DNA from: Dechloromonas denitrificans
Lineage (GTDB): Bacteria > Pseudomonadota > Gammaproteobacteria > Burkholderiales > Rhodocyclaceae
Direction: 5' to 3'
Assembly (NCBI RefSeq): GCF_001551835.1
Contig: NZ_LODL01000010.1
Span: 226,705 to 290,704, forward strand
DNA: 64,000 nucleotides
Below the pieces are notes generated by a model. It had not been told where the DNA came from and did no database searches. It was given only the letters and a program-made list of their open reading frames with translations. A program made the translations under genes and the position numbers. Positions 28,357 through 36,055 of the stretch are shown one piece after another. Numbering within the stretch: position 1 is the stretch's first letter; the number at the start of each line of letters is the position of its first letter.

Positions 28357-30885
28357 ATGCCACAGCAGTCGACGCAAAGTCCGAAGCAGAACCGTATTCT
28401 GGCGGCCCTCACCCCCAATGACTATGCGCGCCTGCAGGATGATCTCGAATGCGTTTCGATGAAACTCGGGCAGGTTCTCTTCGAATCCGGCGACAACGTT
28501 GCCTACGCCTATTTCCCGACGACCTGCATCGTTTCGCTGATGTTCACCACCCAAAAGGGGGCCTCAGCCGAACTGGCGATTACCGGCAACGATGGACTGG
28601 TCGGCATCCCGCTGGTCCTGGGGGGCAACACCACGACCCACCGGGCGGTCATCCAGAGCGACGGCATCGCTTACCGCCTGAAGATGGAGATCATGCGCTG
28701 GGAACTGGACCAGGGCGGCGAACTGCAGCACCTCTGCCTGCGCTACGCCCAGGCCTTGATGACGCAGATGGCGCAAAGCGTGGTCTGCAACCGCCATCAT
28801 TCTGTGGACCAGCAGCTCTGCCGCTGGCTGCTGCTCAGCCTCGACCGTCTGCCCGGCAATCAACTGAACATGACCCAGGAACTGATTGGTAACATGCTGG
28901 GGGTCAGGCGCGAGGCGGTCACCGAAGCCGCCGGGAAACTGCAGGCCGCCGGCCTGATCCAGTACAGCCGCGGACATATCAGCATCCTCGACCGAGCTGG
29001 CCTGGAGGAGCGGGTCTGCGAATGCTATGCCGTGGCCAAGTCGGAATACGACCGCCTTTTTCAGTTTCCGGCCGCCATTCGCGTCAAAAACCGGGTCCGC
29101 CCCAACCCGGAGACGCTGCGCAAACGTGCCGAAGCGCGCTTGCAGCAATCCGCCCCAGACATCCTGAAAACGCCATGGGACAACACGCGACTGGTGCATG
29201 AACTGCAGGTTCATCAGATCGAACTTGAAATGCACAACGAGGAACTCCGTCTGGCCTATAACGAGGCCGACGCCCTGATCGAGCGTTACGCCGACATCTA
29301 CGACTTCGCCCCGGTCAGTTACTTCACGCTTGACCGGCAAGGCGTCATCATCGACATGAACCTGGCCGGGTCGATCCTGCTCGCCATCAAAAGCTCGCAG
29401 AAAGGCCGCTATCGCTTTGCCTCGCGCATCGCTCCCGAGTATCTGGTCGATTTCAATGCATTCTTCGAGCAAGTCTTCCGGGCAAAAGACAAGACCGCCG
29501 GCGAGTTCGTGCTGTCGGCCAACGATCATCGCCCCGAGGCAATCGTCAAAATCGAAGCCGTCCCCGATGAAAACGGAGATGAGTGCCGGATGGTCGTCAT
29601 CGATGTTTCGCCGGCCCGGCAAGCCCAAAAAGCCCTGCAGGAGCGCGAGCAATACCTGCGCGCTGTCATCGACAACTTTCCCTTCATCGTCTGGCTGAAA
29701 GATGCGCAAAGCAGCTTTCTTGCGGTGAACGCCCCTTTTTCGGCAAATTTCGGCTGGCCCTCGGCCGATGCCCTGATCGGCAAGACGGATTTCGACATCA
29801 CCAGCCGGGAACTCGCCGAATTTTATCGGACGGAAGATCGCGCCGTCCTCGAATCCGGCCAGACGAAAACCCTGGTGGAACAGATCGAAACGATCAATGG
29901 GCAACGCTGGTTCGAAGTCTATAAATCGCCGATCCATCTTGAAGGCCAACCGATCGGTACGGTCGGCTTTGCTCGCGACATTACGGAGCGCTACGCCGCC
30001 GAGCAAGCGCTGAAGAACTCCGAGAAGCGATACCGGAGCCTGATCGAGAAGATGCCGCTTAGCGTCGCCATTCTTCAGGATGGCGTCCTGAAGTACATCA
30101 ATTCCAGGGGGCTGGAACTGATCGGCGATCCGGCCGGCGCCTGCGTCGGCCAATCCTTCCTGCCCCTGATCCATGAAGCCGACCGTCAATGGGTCACCGA
30201 CACCCACAAGGTTCACTCACTCGGGGAACTGGAAAACAGCAGCGCCGAGCTCAGGTTGGTGAACATGGCGGGGCGGATCATCGACTGCCTCGTTCATGTC
30301 AGCAGCGTCGAATGGGAGGGGCGCGTCGCGGTCCTCGCGATCCTCGAGGACATCTCCGCCAAGAAACTGATCGATGCTGAACTGCACCGTCTGGCCAGCA
30401 TCGACCCGCTGACCGAACTGGCCAGCCGGCAGCATTTCCTCGACCACGTGGAACAAGCCTTCTCCCGGCTGAAACGGGGCATCGACCGTGAGGTGGTCGT
30501 CCTGCGGCTGGACCTCGATCAGTTCCAGACGACCACCGAGAGCCTCGGTGGTCTGGCCGGCGATGCCCTGCTCCGCCTGTTCTCGGCCCTGCTCCGCGAC
30601 GAATTGCGCAAGGTCGATTTTGCCGGCCGCATCGACAGCGAAAAATTCGCCGTCCTGCTGCCGGAGACCAACCTGTTCGCCGCCAAGGTATTTGCCGAGC
30701 GCTTGCGGGAGAAGGTCGCCAGCACGACGATCATCATCGCCGGCCAGCCGGTATCGACCACGATCAGCATCGGCCTGGCCACGATGAACGGGGACGACGC
30801 ATCGGCCGATGACGTCCTGCTCCGCGCGGAACAAGCGCTGACCCACGCTCACCAAGCCGGCGGCAATCGGACAGCCCCGGCCTGA
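28357..30885 (+). CDS. Crp/Fnr-type regulator fused to PAS domains and degenerate GGDEF
   Basis: The 842-residue protein starts as a Crp/Fnr regulator: cNMP-binding-like beta roll (15-130), then a Crp-type winged helix (about 150-212). Its recognition helix LGVRREAVTE keeps the Arg185-Glu186 pair (E. coli Crp R180-E181) but has Glu190 where Crp has R185. Three PAS domains follow (about 305-420, 433-545, 553-668). The C-terminal GGDEF fold (672-835) reads DSEKF (760-764) in place of GGDEF, so it should not make c-di-GMP. The inhibitory-site motif RKVD (751-754) stands exactly five residues before it. GAGAGGAA sets the start at 28357; the frame opens 22 codons earlier. Predicted role: ligand-sensing activator of the surrounding dyad-bearing promoters (inference). 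Confidence 0.85.
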   Translation: MPQQSTQSPKQNRILAALTPNDYARLQDDLECVSMKLGQVLFESGDNVAYAYFPTTCIVSLMFTTQKGASAELAITGNDGLVGIPLVLGGNTTTHRAVIQSDGIAYRLKMEIMRWELDQGGELQHLCLRYAQALMTQMAQSVVCNRHHSVDQQLCRWLLLSLDRLPGNQLNMTQELIGNMLGVRREAVTEAAGKLQAAGLIQYSRGHISILDRAGLEERVCECYAVAKSEYDRLFQFPAAIRVKNRVRPNPETLRKRAEARLQQSAPDILKTPWDNTRLVHELQVHQIELEMHNEELRLAYNEADALIERYADIYDFAPVSYFTLDRQGVIIDMNLAGSILLAIKSSQKGRYRFASRIAPEYLVDFNAFFEQVFRAKDKTAGEFVLSANDHRPEAIVKIEAVPDENGDECRMVVIDVSPARQAQKALQEREQYLRAVIDNFPFIVWLKDAQSSFLAVNAPFSANFGWPSADALIGKTDFDITSRELAEFYRTEDRAVLESGQTKTLVEQIETINGQRWFEVYKSPIHLEGQPIGTVGFARDITERYAAEQALKNSEKRYRSLIEKMPLSVAILQDGVLKYINSRGLELIGDPAGACVGQSFLPLIHEADRQWVTDTHKVHSLGELENSSAELRLVNMAGRIIDCLVHVSSVEWEGRVAVLAILEDISAKKLIDAELHRLASIDPLTELASRQHFLDHVEQAFSRLKRGIDREVVVLRLDLDQFQTTTESLGGLAGDALLRLFSALLRDELRKVDFAGRIDSEKFAVLLPETNLFAAKVFAERLREKVASTTIIIAGQPVSTTISIGLATMNGDDASADDVLLRAEQALTHAHQAGGNRTAPA

Positions 30886-30924
30886 GCGGCAAGACGACGG
30901 CATTCGGTTCAAGAAATTGCGCTC

Positions 30925-30967
30925 TGTGCGCTACCAGACCGAAACAGACATTGAGCGTAGGCATGAT
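30925..30967 (+). promoter_or_regulatory. Crp-like dyad plus -10 with no protein gene behind it
   Basis: TGTGCGCTACCAGACC (30925-30940, preceded by TC) has CATGAT (30962-30967) beginning exactly 21 bases later, so a transcript would start near 30973. No open frame with a ribosome-binding site follows before an intrinsic terminator at 31052. Confidence 0.5.
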
Positions 30968-30972
30968 GCAAG

Positions 30973-31053
30973 AAGGCGTTCTCCCATGACCCCCTTGTTG
31001 GACGCCTTTGGTATTTGCCCGGAACAGCCTGCCTGTATCCGGGCATTTTTTTG
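30973..31053 (+). ncRNA. Candidate small RNA of about 80 nt
   Basis: The interval holds a first hairpin (AAGGCGT 30973-30979 with ACGCCTT 31002-31008), a short single-stranded stretch and a strong terminator hairpin with seven T. It begins where the Crp-like promoter upstream predicts initiation and has no coding potential with a ribosome-binding site. The 22-base loop of the first hairpin contains CCCATGACCCCC, a possible pairing region. It could instead be just the 3' end of the regulator mRNA. No homology to a known RNA is recognised. Confidence 0.45.
31012..31052 (+). terminator. Intrinsic terminator
   Basis: A stem of TGCCCGGA-ACAG pairing with CTGT-a-TCCGGGCA (12 base pairs with one bulge, five-base loop) is followed by TTTTTTT. 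It ends transcription from the regulator gene and/or the candidate small RNA before the convergent phospholipase D-family gene. Confidence 0.85.
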
Positions 31054-31084
31054 GGTTATTGCCAGGGGCATGCATAACGCACCG

Positions 31085-32473
31085 CTAAAGCAGGCGCTGC
31101 AACAAGCTGGCCCCCCACTCCTTGAGACGAAGCAGCATGGATCGCTGTTCCCAATGCTCAAGATCGATTGCCTCCGATCCCTCGATGTCCCGGGCAATCA
31201 ATCCCGACATCTGTTGCGCGAAGTCGCGCCCGAGGACGACCACGTTGACCTCGTCGTTATCGACAAAGCTGCGCCAATCAAGATTGCTTGAACCGACGCA
31301 CGACCAGACGCCATCGATGAGCGCCGTTTTTGAGTGAAGCAAGGCCCCGTGTCGCTCATAAATCTGAACGCCGGCTTTCAAGAGCATGGAGTAGTGGGAA
31401 CGACCGGCCTGAAAAACCACGGCCGAGTCCGACTTGCCGGGCAGGATGAGCTTGACATCAACCCCGCGCCCGGCCGCATCGATCAAAGCCTTGAGCAGTT
31501 GCGGATCGGGCACGAAGTAGGCATTGGTCAGATGAATCTGCCGTTCGGCATTGCCGATCGCCGAGACCAGGGTCAGGTAGATCGGGCTGTTGGCGTTATC
31601 CGGCGTGCTGCCGATAGCGCGCACGATATCTTTGCCCTGCGCCGCCAGTTCGGGGAAATAATCCCTCGCCGCCAGCGGTTTACCGCGCTGTTTCGTCCAG
31701 GTTTCAATGAACATTTTTTGCAGTTCGCCGACGACCGGGCCGTCGATCTGCAAATCCGTATCGCGCCAGGCAACCTTGTTTTCCGCAGCTTTTCTGGCCC
31801 GCCGATTGGCCGAACCGGATGAATAGACACTGCTGATATTGATGCCGCCCAGGAATGCCGTCCGCCCGTCGACCACCAACAACTTCCGGTGATCGCGATG
31901 ATTGAAGCGCCATGCCACCTTTGCCGCAAGCGGATTGATCGGATTGAACTCGAGGATATTGATGCCTTCTTGCTGCATGCGCTCGAAGAAGGCTTTTGGC
32001 GTATTGATCCCGCCAAAGCTGTCGTAAATCAGATTGACCTGAATACCTCGCCGCTGCTGTGCCAGTAACAAGTCCGCAAACTGGTGCCCAATCTCGTCAT
32101 CTTCAATGATGTACGACTCAAGATTGATATGGTCGCGCGCCGCCCGGATCGCCGCGAACATCGCACGGTAGGTCGCTGCGCCATCCTCCAGCAGAATTAC
32201 CCGGTTGCCCAGCATGAGCGGGCCGCCGGCAATGGCCTGCTCCAGCGCAATCTGCTTGTCGAGGATATCGATATCGCCCGACTTGCGTTTCAGATCGGCA
32301 ACGATGGCGGCATTTTTGCGGGCCGGCAACGGGCCTTCCGCATTTTCGAACCTGGCGGCCTGTTCACCGTGGCGGTCGATAACGGCATCGGTATCGGGCA
32401 GCGCGACACAACCTGCTGCAACGAGTAGGAGCGCCGTCGACGCCACAACAAACCTGGCGATGCGGACAAGCAT
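31085..32473 (-). CDS. Phospholipase D/cardiolipin synthase-family lipoprotein
   Basis: This 462-residue protein has two HKD-type active sites. The second is HSKTALIDGVWSCVGSSNLD; the first reads NHRDHRKLLVVDGRTAFLGGIN with HRK spacing. Such enzymes join phosphatidylglycerol molecules to cardiolipin or transfer phosphatidyl groups. The N-terminus is not the usual two-helix anchor but a lipoprotein signal (VVASTALLLVAAGC, Cys near 22), so it probably acts on the periplasmic membrane face, unlike classical ClsA. It converges with the regulator/small RNA unit. A lipid-remodelling role fits the nearby Mla-like operon. Confidence 0.88.
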   Translation of the reverse strand: MLVRIARFVVASTALLLVAAGCVALPDTDAVIDRHGEQAARFENAEGPLPARKNAAIVADLKRKSGDIDILDKQIALEQAIAGGPLMLGNRVILLEDGAATYRAMFAAIRAARDHINLESYIIEDDEIGHQFADLLLAQQRRGIQVNLIYDSFGGINTPKAFFERMQQEGINILEFNPINPLAAKVAWRFNHRDHRKLLVVDGRTAFLGGINISSVYSSGSANRRARKAAENKVAWRDTDLQIDGPVVGELQKMFIETWTKQRGKPLAARDYFPELAAQGKDIVRAIGSTPDNANSPIYLTLVSAIGNAERQIHLTNAYFVPDPQLLKALIDAAGRGVDVKLILPGKSDSAVVFQAGRSHYSMLLKAGVQIYERHGALLHSKTALIDGVWSCVGSSNLDWRSFVDNDEVNVVVLGRDFAQQMSGLIARDIEGSEAIDLEHWEQRSMLLRLKEWGASLLQRLL

Positions 32474-32555
32474 GACTGACCACCTCCGCCCGCCATCGGC
32501 CGTGAAAAGGACGACACCACCACCCGCAAGCAGGCTGCCGAACTTTCCTGATGAC

Positions 32556-32855
32556 TCAGCGTGCCGGCGCAGCAGGAACGACGACTACCGTATCGCCCCC
32601 CGTCTTGCCTGGCTCGCCCTGGGCCCCGGTCCCGCCAGCCGCTCCAGTTGCCCCGGTATCACCGGTCGAGCCGGTTGCCCCCGTGGAGCCGGTCTGCCCG
32701 CTTGATCCGGTGGCCCCAGCCGGCCCGGCCGGGCCGGGAACTGGAACTTGAACGGGAACGTTGACCACCGTCGGTGTCACGACCTTGGGTTGCTTTTCGC
32801 ATGCGCCCAAGCCCAAGGCGAGCAGCAGCGCTGAAAAAATCGTTAAGTATTTCAT
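32556..32855 (-). CDS. Collagen-like lipoprotein
   Basis: This 99-residue protein has a lipoprotein signal (lipobox LGLGAC, Cys19) and a Val/Pro-rich stalk. An uninterrupted run of about 14 Gly-X-Y triplets follows (GPAGPAGATGSSGQTGSTG ... GEPGKTGGD) before a hydrophobic VVVVPAAPAR tail. Gly-X-Y repeats can form a collagen triple helix, so a trimeric surface or periplasmic rod anchored by lipid is plausible. Thr dominates the Y position in place of hydroxyproline. Collagen-like lipoproteins are unusual in Gram-negative chromosomes outside prophage tail genes; no phage genes are near. A Crp-like promoter lies upstream. Confidence 0.88.
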   Translation of the reverse strand: MKYLTIFSALLLALGLGACEKQPKVVTPTVVNVPVQVPVPGPAGPAGATGSSGQTGSTGATGSTGDTGATGAAGGTGAQGEPGKTGGDTVVVVPAAPAR

Positions 32856-32919
32856 CTGGATTCCTCTTTATTGAAAGCACTAACTTTGGCGTCTTTCGAT
32901 CGCCGTGTGCTGTTGTTCA

Positions 32920-32962
32920 ACAGTACGCCCACGTTCGGCAGGCCTCCGTTCGCTGACACACA
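32920..32962 (-). promoter_or_regulatory. Crp-like dyad plus -10 for collagen-like gene
   Basis: The minus-strand dyad TGTGTGTCAGCGAACG (32947-32962, preceded by TC) is followed 21 bases later by TACTGT (32920-32925). The start codon is 65 bases beyond. Confidence 0.5.
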
Positions 32963-33023
32963 CAGAAGTGACAAATGCGGTGGATTACCGATAACTGCAA
33001 TTGAGTCGCGAAAAAACGCGCTA

Positions 33024-33066
33024 TGTGGGCTGGCGCACAGAAACATGGAGAGCGTGGTGCTAAATC
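33024..33066 (+). promoter_or_regulatory. Crp-like dyad plus -10 for the Mla-like operon
   Basis: TGTGGGCTGGCGCACA (33024-33039, preceded by TA) is an 11-of-12 dyad. CTAAATC begins at the same 21-base spacing (hexamer 33061-33066). The leader open frame starts 80 bases after the -10. Confidence 0.6.
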
Positions 33067-33146
33067 TGCATGGCGACAAGTAGCAACTCCTGGCTACTTC
33101 GCAGGATCGGAAACATCGTTTTTCAAGCGGCAAGGAAGAAGTCACC

Positions 33147-33185
33147 ATGAACAAAAAGCCGAATGCCGGCATTCTCGTTCCATGA
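33147..33185 (+). CDS. Possible 12-residue leader peptide upstream of mlaE
   Basis: ATG here has the good ribosome-binding site AAGGAAGAA and encodes MNKKPNAGILVP. Its TGA overlaps the ATG of the permease gene (ATGA), which itself has no ribosome-binding site. Translational coupling would explain this. Alternatively a single-base error or frameshift hides a longer permease N-terminus starting here. Confidence 0.4.
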   Translation: MNKKPNAGILVP

Positions 33186-34318
33186 CGCAAACTCCGGCCA
33201 CAGCAGCCAGCGTCACCCGGACAAAGCCACTTGAAGTTGCGCTATCGGGTTCATGGACGGTGCGCGGGATCGGCCGGATCGACAGTGAACTCAATACCCT
33301 GAGCATGCCGTCCGGCTCAACCATGGTCATCGATGCCTCGCGCATTGAGGCCTTTGACAGCGCAGGCGCCTGGATCGTGCACAAGCTGCTGCATCGCCTG
33401 GGCGGCACTTCCGGCCAGGCTGAAATACGGGACCTGCGGCCGGAGTTCGTCAGATTGCTGGATGTCGTTGGTCAGGAAATTGCCCATCAGGCATCAACCA
33501 GCCCACCGGATGCGGTCAAGCCGTTAACGAATCTCGAAGGTCTCGGACACAGCACGGCCGACGCTCTCCAACAAGGGGTGGCCCTGCTGGCCTTTGTCGG
33601 TGAATCCAGCATCGCCTTGGGCGGGTGGATTGCCCATCCGGCTCGCATCCGCTGGCGCCCCATTCTCTACAACATCCGCAGCGCCGGCTTCGATGCCCTG
33701 CCCATCGTCGGCCTGCTCTCCTTCCTGCTCGGCGTCGTCGTGGCCTATCAGGGCGCCGACCAGCTCCGGCAATACGGGGCCAACATCTTTGTCGCCGATC
33801 TGGTCGGTCTTTCGATGCTGCGTGAATTCGCGCCACTGATCACCGCCATCATCGTCGCCGGCCGTTCGGGTTCGGCCTACGCCGCGCAGATCGGCAGCAT
33901 GGCGGTGACCGAGGAGATCGATGCCATGCGCACCATTGGCATCGCACCGCTGGAGATGCTGGTCCTCCCCAAGGTTATTGCCCTCTTCATCGCCCTGCCC
34001 CTGCTCACCGTGTTTGCCGATCTTCTCGGTGTCTTCGGCGGCATGATTATGGCGCGCGCCCAGTTGGCCGTCAGTTATCTCGAATTCCTCGACCGCTTCG
34101 TCAAAACCGTCAGTGTCACGGCTTATCTGATCGGTATCGGCAAGGCACCGGTTTTTGCGGCAATCATTGTCACCGTCGGCTGCTTTCAGGGCTTTCGCAC
34201 CCGGGGTGGCGCCGACAGCGTCGGGCTGCAGACGACGCGCAGCGTCGTCCAGTCGATCTTTCTGGTGATCGTTGCCGATGCCCTGTTCTCTGTTGCTTTC
34301 AGCGCCCTGGACCTCTGA
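33182..34318 (+). CDS. mlaE: MlaE-type ABC permease with N-terminal STAS domain
   Basis: This 378-residue inner-membrane permease belongs to a phospholipid/hydrophobe transport system. Residues 20-110 form a STAS-like domain (LEVALSGSWTVRGIGRID ... VIDASRIEAFDSAGAWIVHKLL). The MlaE/YrbE permease domain follows, with five to six membrane helices (FLLGVVVAYQGADQLRQYGANIFVADLV, REFAPLITAIIVAGRSGSAYAAQIG, RTRGGADSVG). In E. coli the STAS partner MlaB is a separate protein; here it is fused. The next gene, the ATPase, starts two bases after the stop. The lack of a ribosome-binding site suggests coupling to the upstream leader frame. Confidence 0.93.
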   Translation: MTQTPATAASVTRTKPLEVALSGSWTVRGIGRIDSELNTLSMPSGSTMVIDASRIEAFDSAGAWIVHKLLHRLGGTSGQAEIRDLRPEFVRLLDVVGQEIAHQASTSPPDAVKPLTNLEGLGHSTADALQQGVALLAFVGESSIALGGWIAHPARIRWRPILYNIRSAGFDALPIVGLLSFLLGVVVAYQGADQLRQYGANIFVADLVGLSMLREFAPLITAIIVAGRSGSAYAAQIGSMAVTEEIDAMRTIGIAPLEMLVLPKVIALFIALPLLTVFADLLGVFGGMIMARAQLAVSYLEFLDRFVKTVSVTAYLIGIGKAPVFAAIIVTVGCFQGFRTRGGADSVGLQTTRSVVQSIFLVIVADALFSVAFSALDL

Positions 34319-34319
34319 G

Positions 34320-35105
34320 ATGAACGCGCTGACACCGGAAACCACGCCCGCCATCGAGATCAGCCAACTGACGACACGCTTCGGTAAACATGTCGTCCAT
34401 GCCGATCTGGATCTCCTTGTCCACCAAGGCGAAATATTTGCGCTGGTCGGCGGCTCGGGCTCGGGGAAGTCGACCCTGCTACGCGAAATCATTCTGCTGC
34501 AGCAGCCGGCCTCGGGTTCCATCAAGGTGCTTGGCGTCGATCTGGAAAACATCAGCGACACCGCCGCCCTCGCCCTGCGCCAGCGCTGGGGTGTCATGTT
34601 CCAGAGTGGCGGCCTGTTCGGCTCGCTGACGATCAGGGAAAACGTCGGCCTGCCGCTACGCGAGCATAGCGGGCTGGCTGACCCGCTGATCGACGAGATT
34701 GCCGACTGGAAGCTGGCAATGACCGGGCTTGAACCGTCGGTCGGCGCGCAGTACCCGTCAGAACTCAGTGGCGGCATGATGAAACGGGCCTCGCTCGCCC
34801 GCGCCCTGGCCCTCGACCCGGAGCTGCTCTTTCTCGACGAACCGACCTCCGGCCTTGATCCCGAGAGCGCCGAAGAAATCGACCAATTGATCAAAAAACT
34901 GCGCGACCTGTTCGGCCTGGGCATTGTCATCATCACGCACGATCTCGACCTGTTGTGGCAAGTCGCCGACCGCGTTGGCGTCCTCGCCGACGGCAAGGTG
35001 CAAGGCCTGGGCTCGATGGCCGAACTGGCGCACCTCGACCATCCCGCTGTCCGCAAATTCTTCGACGGCCCGCGCGGGCGAGCCGCGCAAAGCGGGGTGA
35101 AATGA
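34320..35105 (+). CDS. mlaF: MlaF-type ABC transporter ATPase
   Basis: This 261-residue ATP-binding subunit energises lipid transport by the MlaE-like permease. Walker A GGSGSGKST, the MlaF-type Q-loop (VMFQSGGLFGSLT), signature LSGGMMKR, Walker B LLFLDEPTSGLDP and the H-loop THD are all intact. The stop overlaps the following MCE gene by four bases. It lies immediately downstream of the permease. Confidence 0.95.
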   Translation: MNALTPETTPAIEISQLTTRFGKHVVHADLDLLVHQGEIFALVGGSGSGKSTLLREIILLQQPASGSIKVLGVDLENISDTAALALRQRWGVMFQSGGLFGSLTIRENVGLPLREHSGLADPLIDEIADWKLAMTGLEPSVGAQYPSELSGGMMKRASLARALALDPELLFLDEPTSGLDPESAEEIDQLIKKLRDLFGLGIVIITHDLDLLWQVADRVGVLADGKVQGLGSMAELAHLDHPAVRKFFDGPRGRAAQSGVK

Positions 35106-36055
35106 TGGAAACAAAAGTGAACTATGCGGTCGTCGGTGCCTTTGTCCTGCTTCTGGCGACGGTACTGGTCGCCGCCGCCCTTTGGTTGGCCGCGGGGGGC
35201 GCCATCCAAAAAAAATACGATATTTACCTGGCGATCGAGGAGGAATCGGTAGCCGGTCTCAATCTGAATGCGCCCGTCAAATACAACGGCGTCGACGTTG
35301 GCAAGGTGCGGCAAATTCAGCTCGACCCCGGCAACCCGGAAAGGGTCAATCTGCTCTTCGCCATCGAGCGCGGCACGCCCATCAAGGAAGACACGGTGGC
35401 CGTGCTGAAAACGCAGGGCCTGACTGGAATCGCCTATGTCGAACTGAGCGGCGGCGCCGACCATGCGCCGCTGCTGCAAGCGACAGCCGACAACGAGTAT
35501 CCGGTAATCCGCACCAAGCCATCGCTGAGCACACGTCTGGAAAATGTGCTGACCAGCGTACTCGCCAAGCTGGATGCCTCCTCAAGCCACCTCAACGACA
35601 TACTCAGTGCCGAAAACCAGGCGGCATTCAAGAACAGCCTCGCCGACATCGCCAGCGTGGCGCACACCCTTGCGGCACGCAAGGAAAGCATCGATGCCGG
35701 CCTGGTCGATGCCGCCCGCCTGTTTGCCCACGCATCGCAGGCCTCGGTCAAGCTGGAACCGGCGCTCGACCGGATCGGGCGCGCGGCAGATGCCGTCGAA
35801 AAAATGGGCAACGAAGTCACCCGGACCAGTGCCAGCGCAGGCAAGACCATCAACTCGGTAGGTAGCGATGTCGGACGCTTCACTGCCGAAACCATGCCCG
35901 AACTGGAACGACTGCTCCGCGAATTGAGCGTCCTGAGCACTTCGCTGCGCCGCCTCAGTGAGCAGATCGAGCGTGATCCGTCCGGTCTGCTGTTCGGCCA
36001 CCGGCCGCTACCGAACGGGCCGGGCGAGTCATCAGCAGGAGTGAGTCAGCCATGA
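35102..36055 (+). CDS. mlaD: MCE-family (MlaD-like) substrate-binding protein
   Basis: This 317-residue protein is anchored by one N-terminal membrane helix (VVGAFVLLLATVLVAAALWLA) and carries one MCE domain (about 38-115, with VAGLNLNAPVKYNGVDVGKV and LKTQGLTGIAYVEL). A long helical region of about 170 residues follows. The extended C-terminal helices, longer than E. coli MlaD, resemble the helical tunnel part of PqiB/LetB-like or Mycobacterium-type MCE proteins. These could span part of the periplasm. Its start overlaps the ATPase stop, and its end overlaps the lipoprotein gene by four bases. Confidence 0.92.
   Translation: MMETKVNYAVVGAFVLLLATVLVAAALWLAAGGAIQKKYDIYLAIEEESVAGLNLNAPVKYNGVDVGKVRQIQLDPGNPERVNLLFAIERGTPIKEDTVAVLKTQGLTGIAYVELSGGADHAPLLQATADNEYPVIRTKPSLSTRLENVLTSVLAKLDASSSHLNDILSAENQAAFKNSLADIASVAHTLAARKESIDAGLVDAARLFAHASQASVKLEPALDRIGRAADAVEKMGNEVTRTSASAGKTINSVGSDVGRFTAETMPELERLLRELSVLSTSLRRLSEQIERDPSGLLFGHRPLPNGPGESSAGVSQP

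Noticed and set aside
30917-31291. 124-codon plus-strand frame across the terminator after the regulator gene
   Set aside because: It would read through a perfect intrinsic terminator, has no ribosome-binding site and overlaps the phospholipase D-family gene.
33524-35479. 651-codon minus-strand frame opposite the mlaE-mlaF-mlaD genes
   Set aside because: The plus strand there encodes clearly recognisable transporter subunits; the antisense product has no domain.
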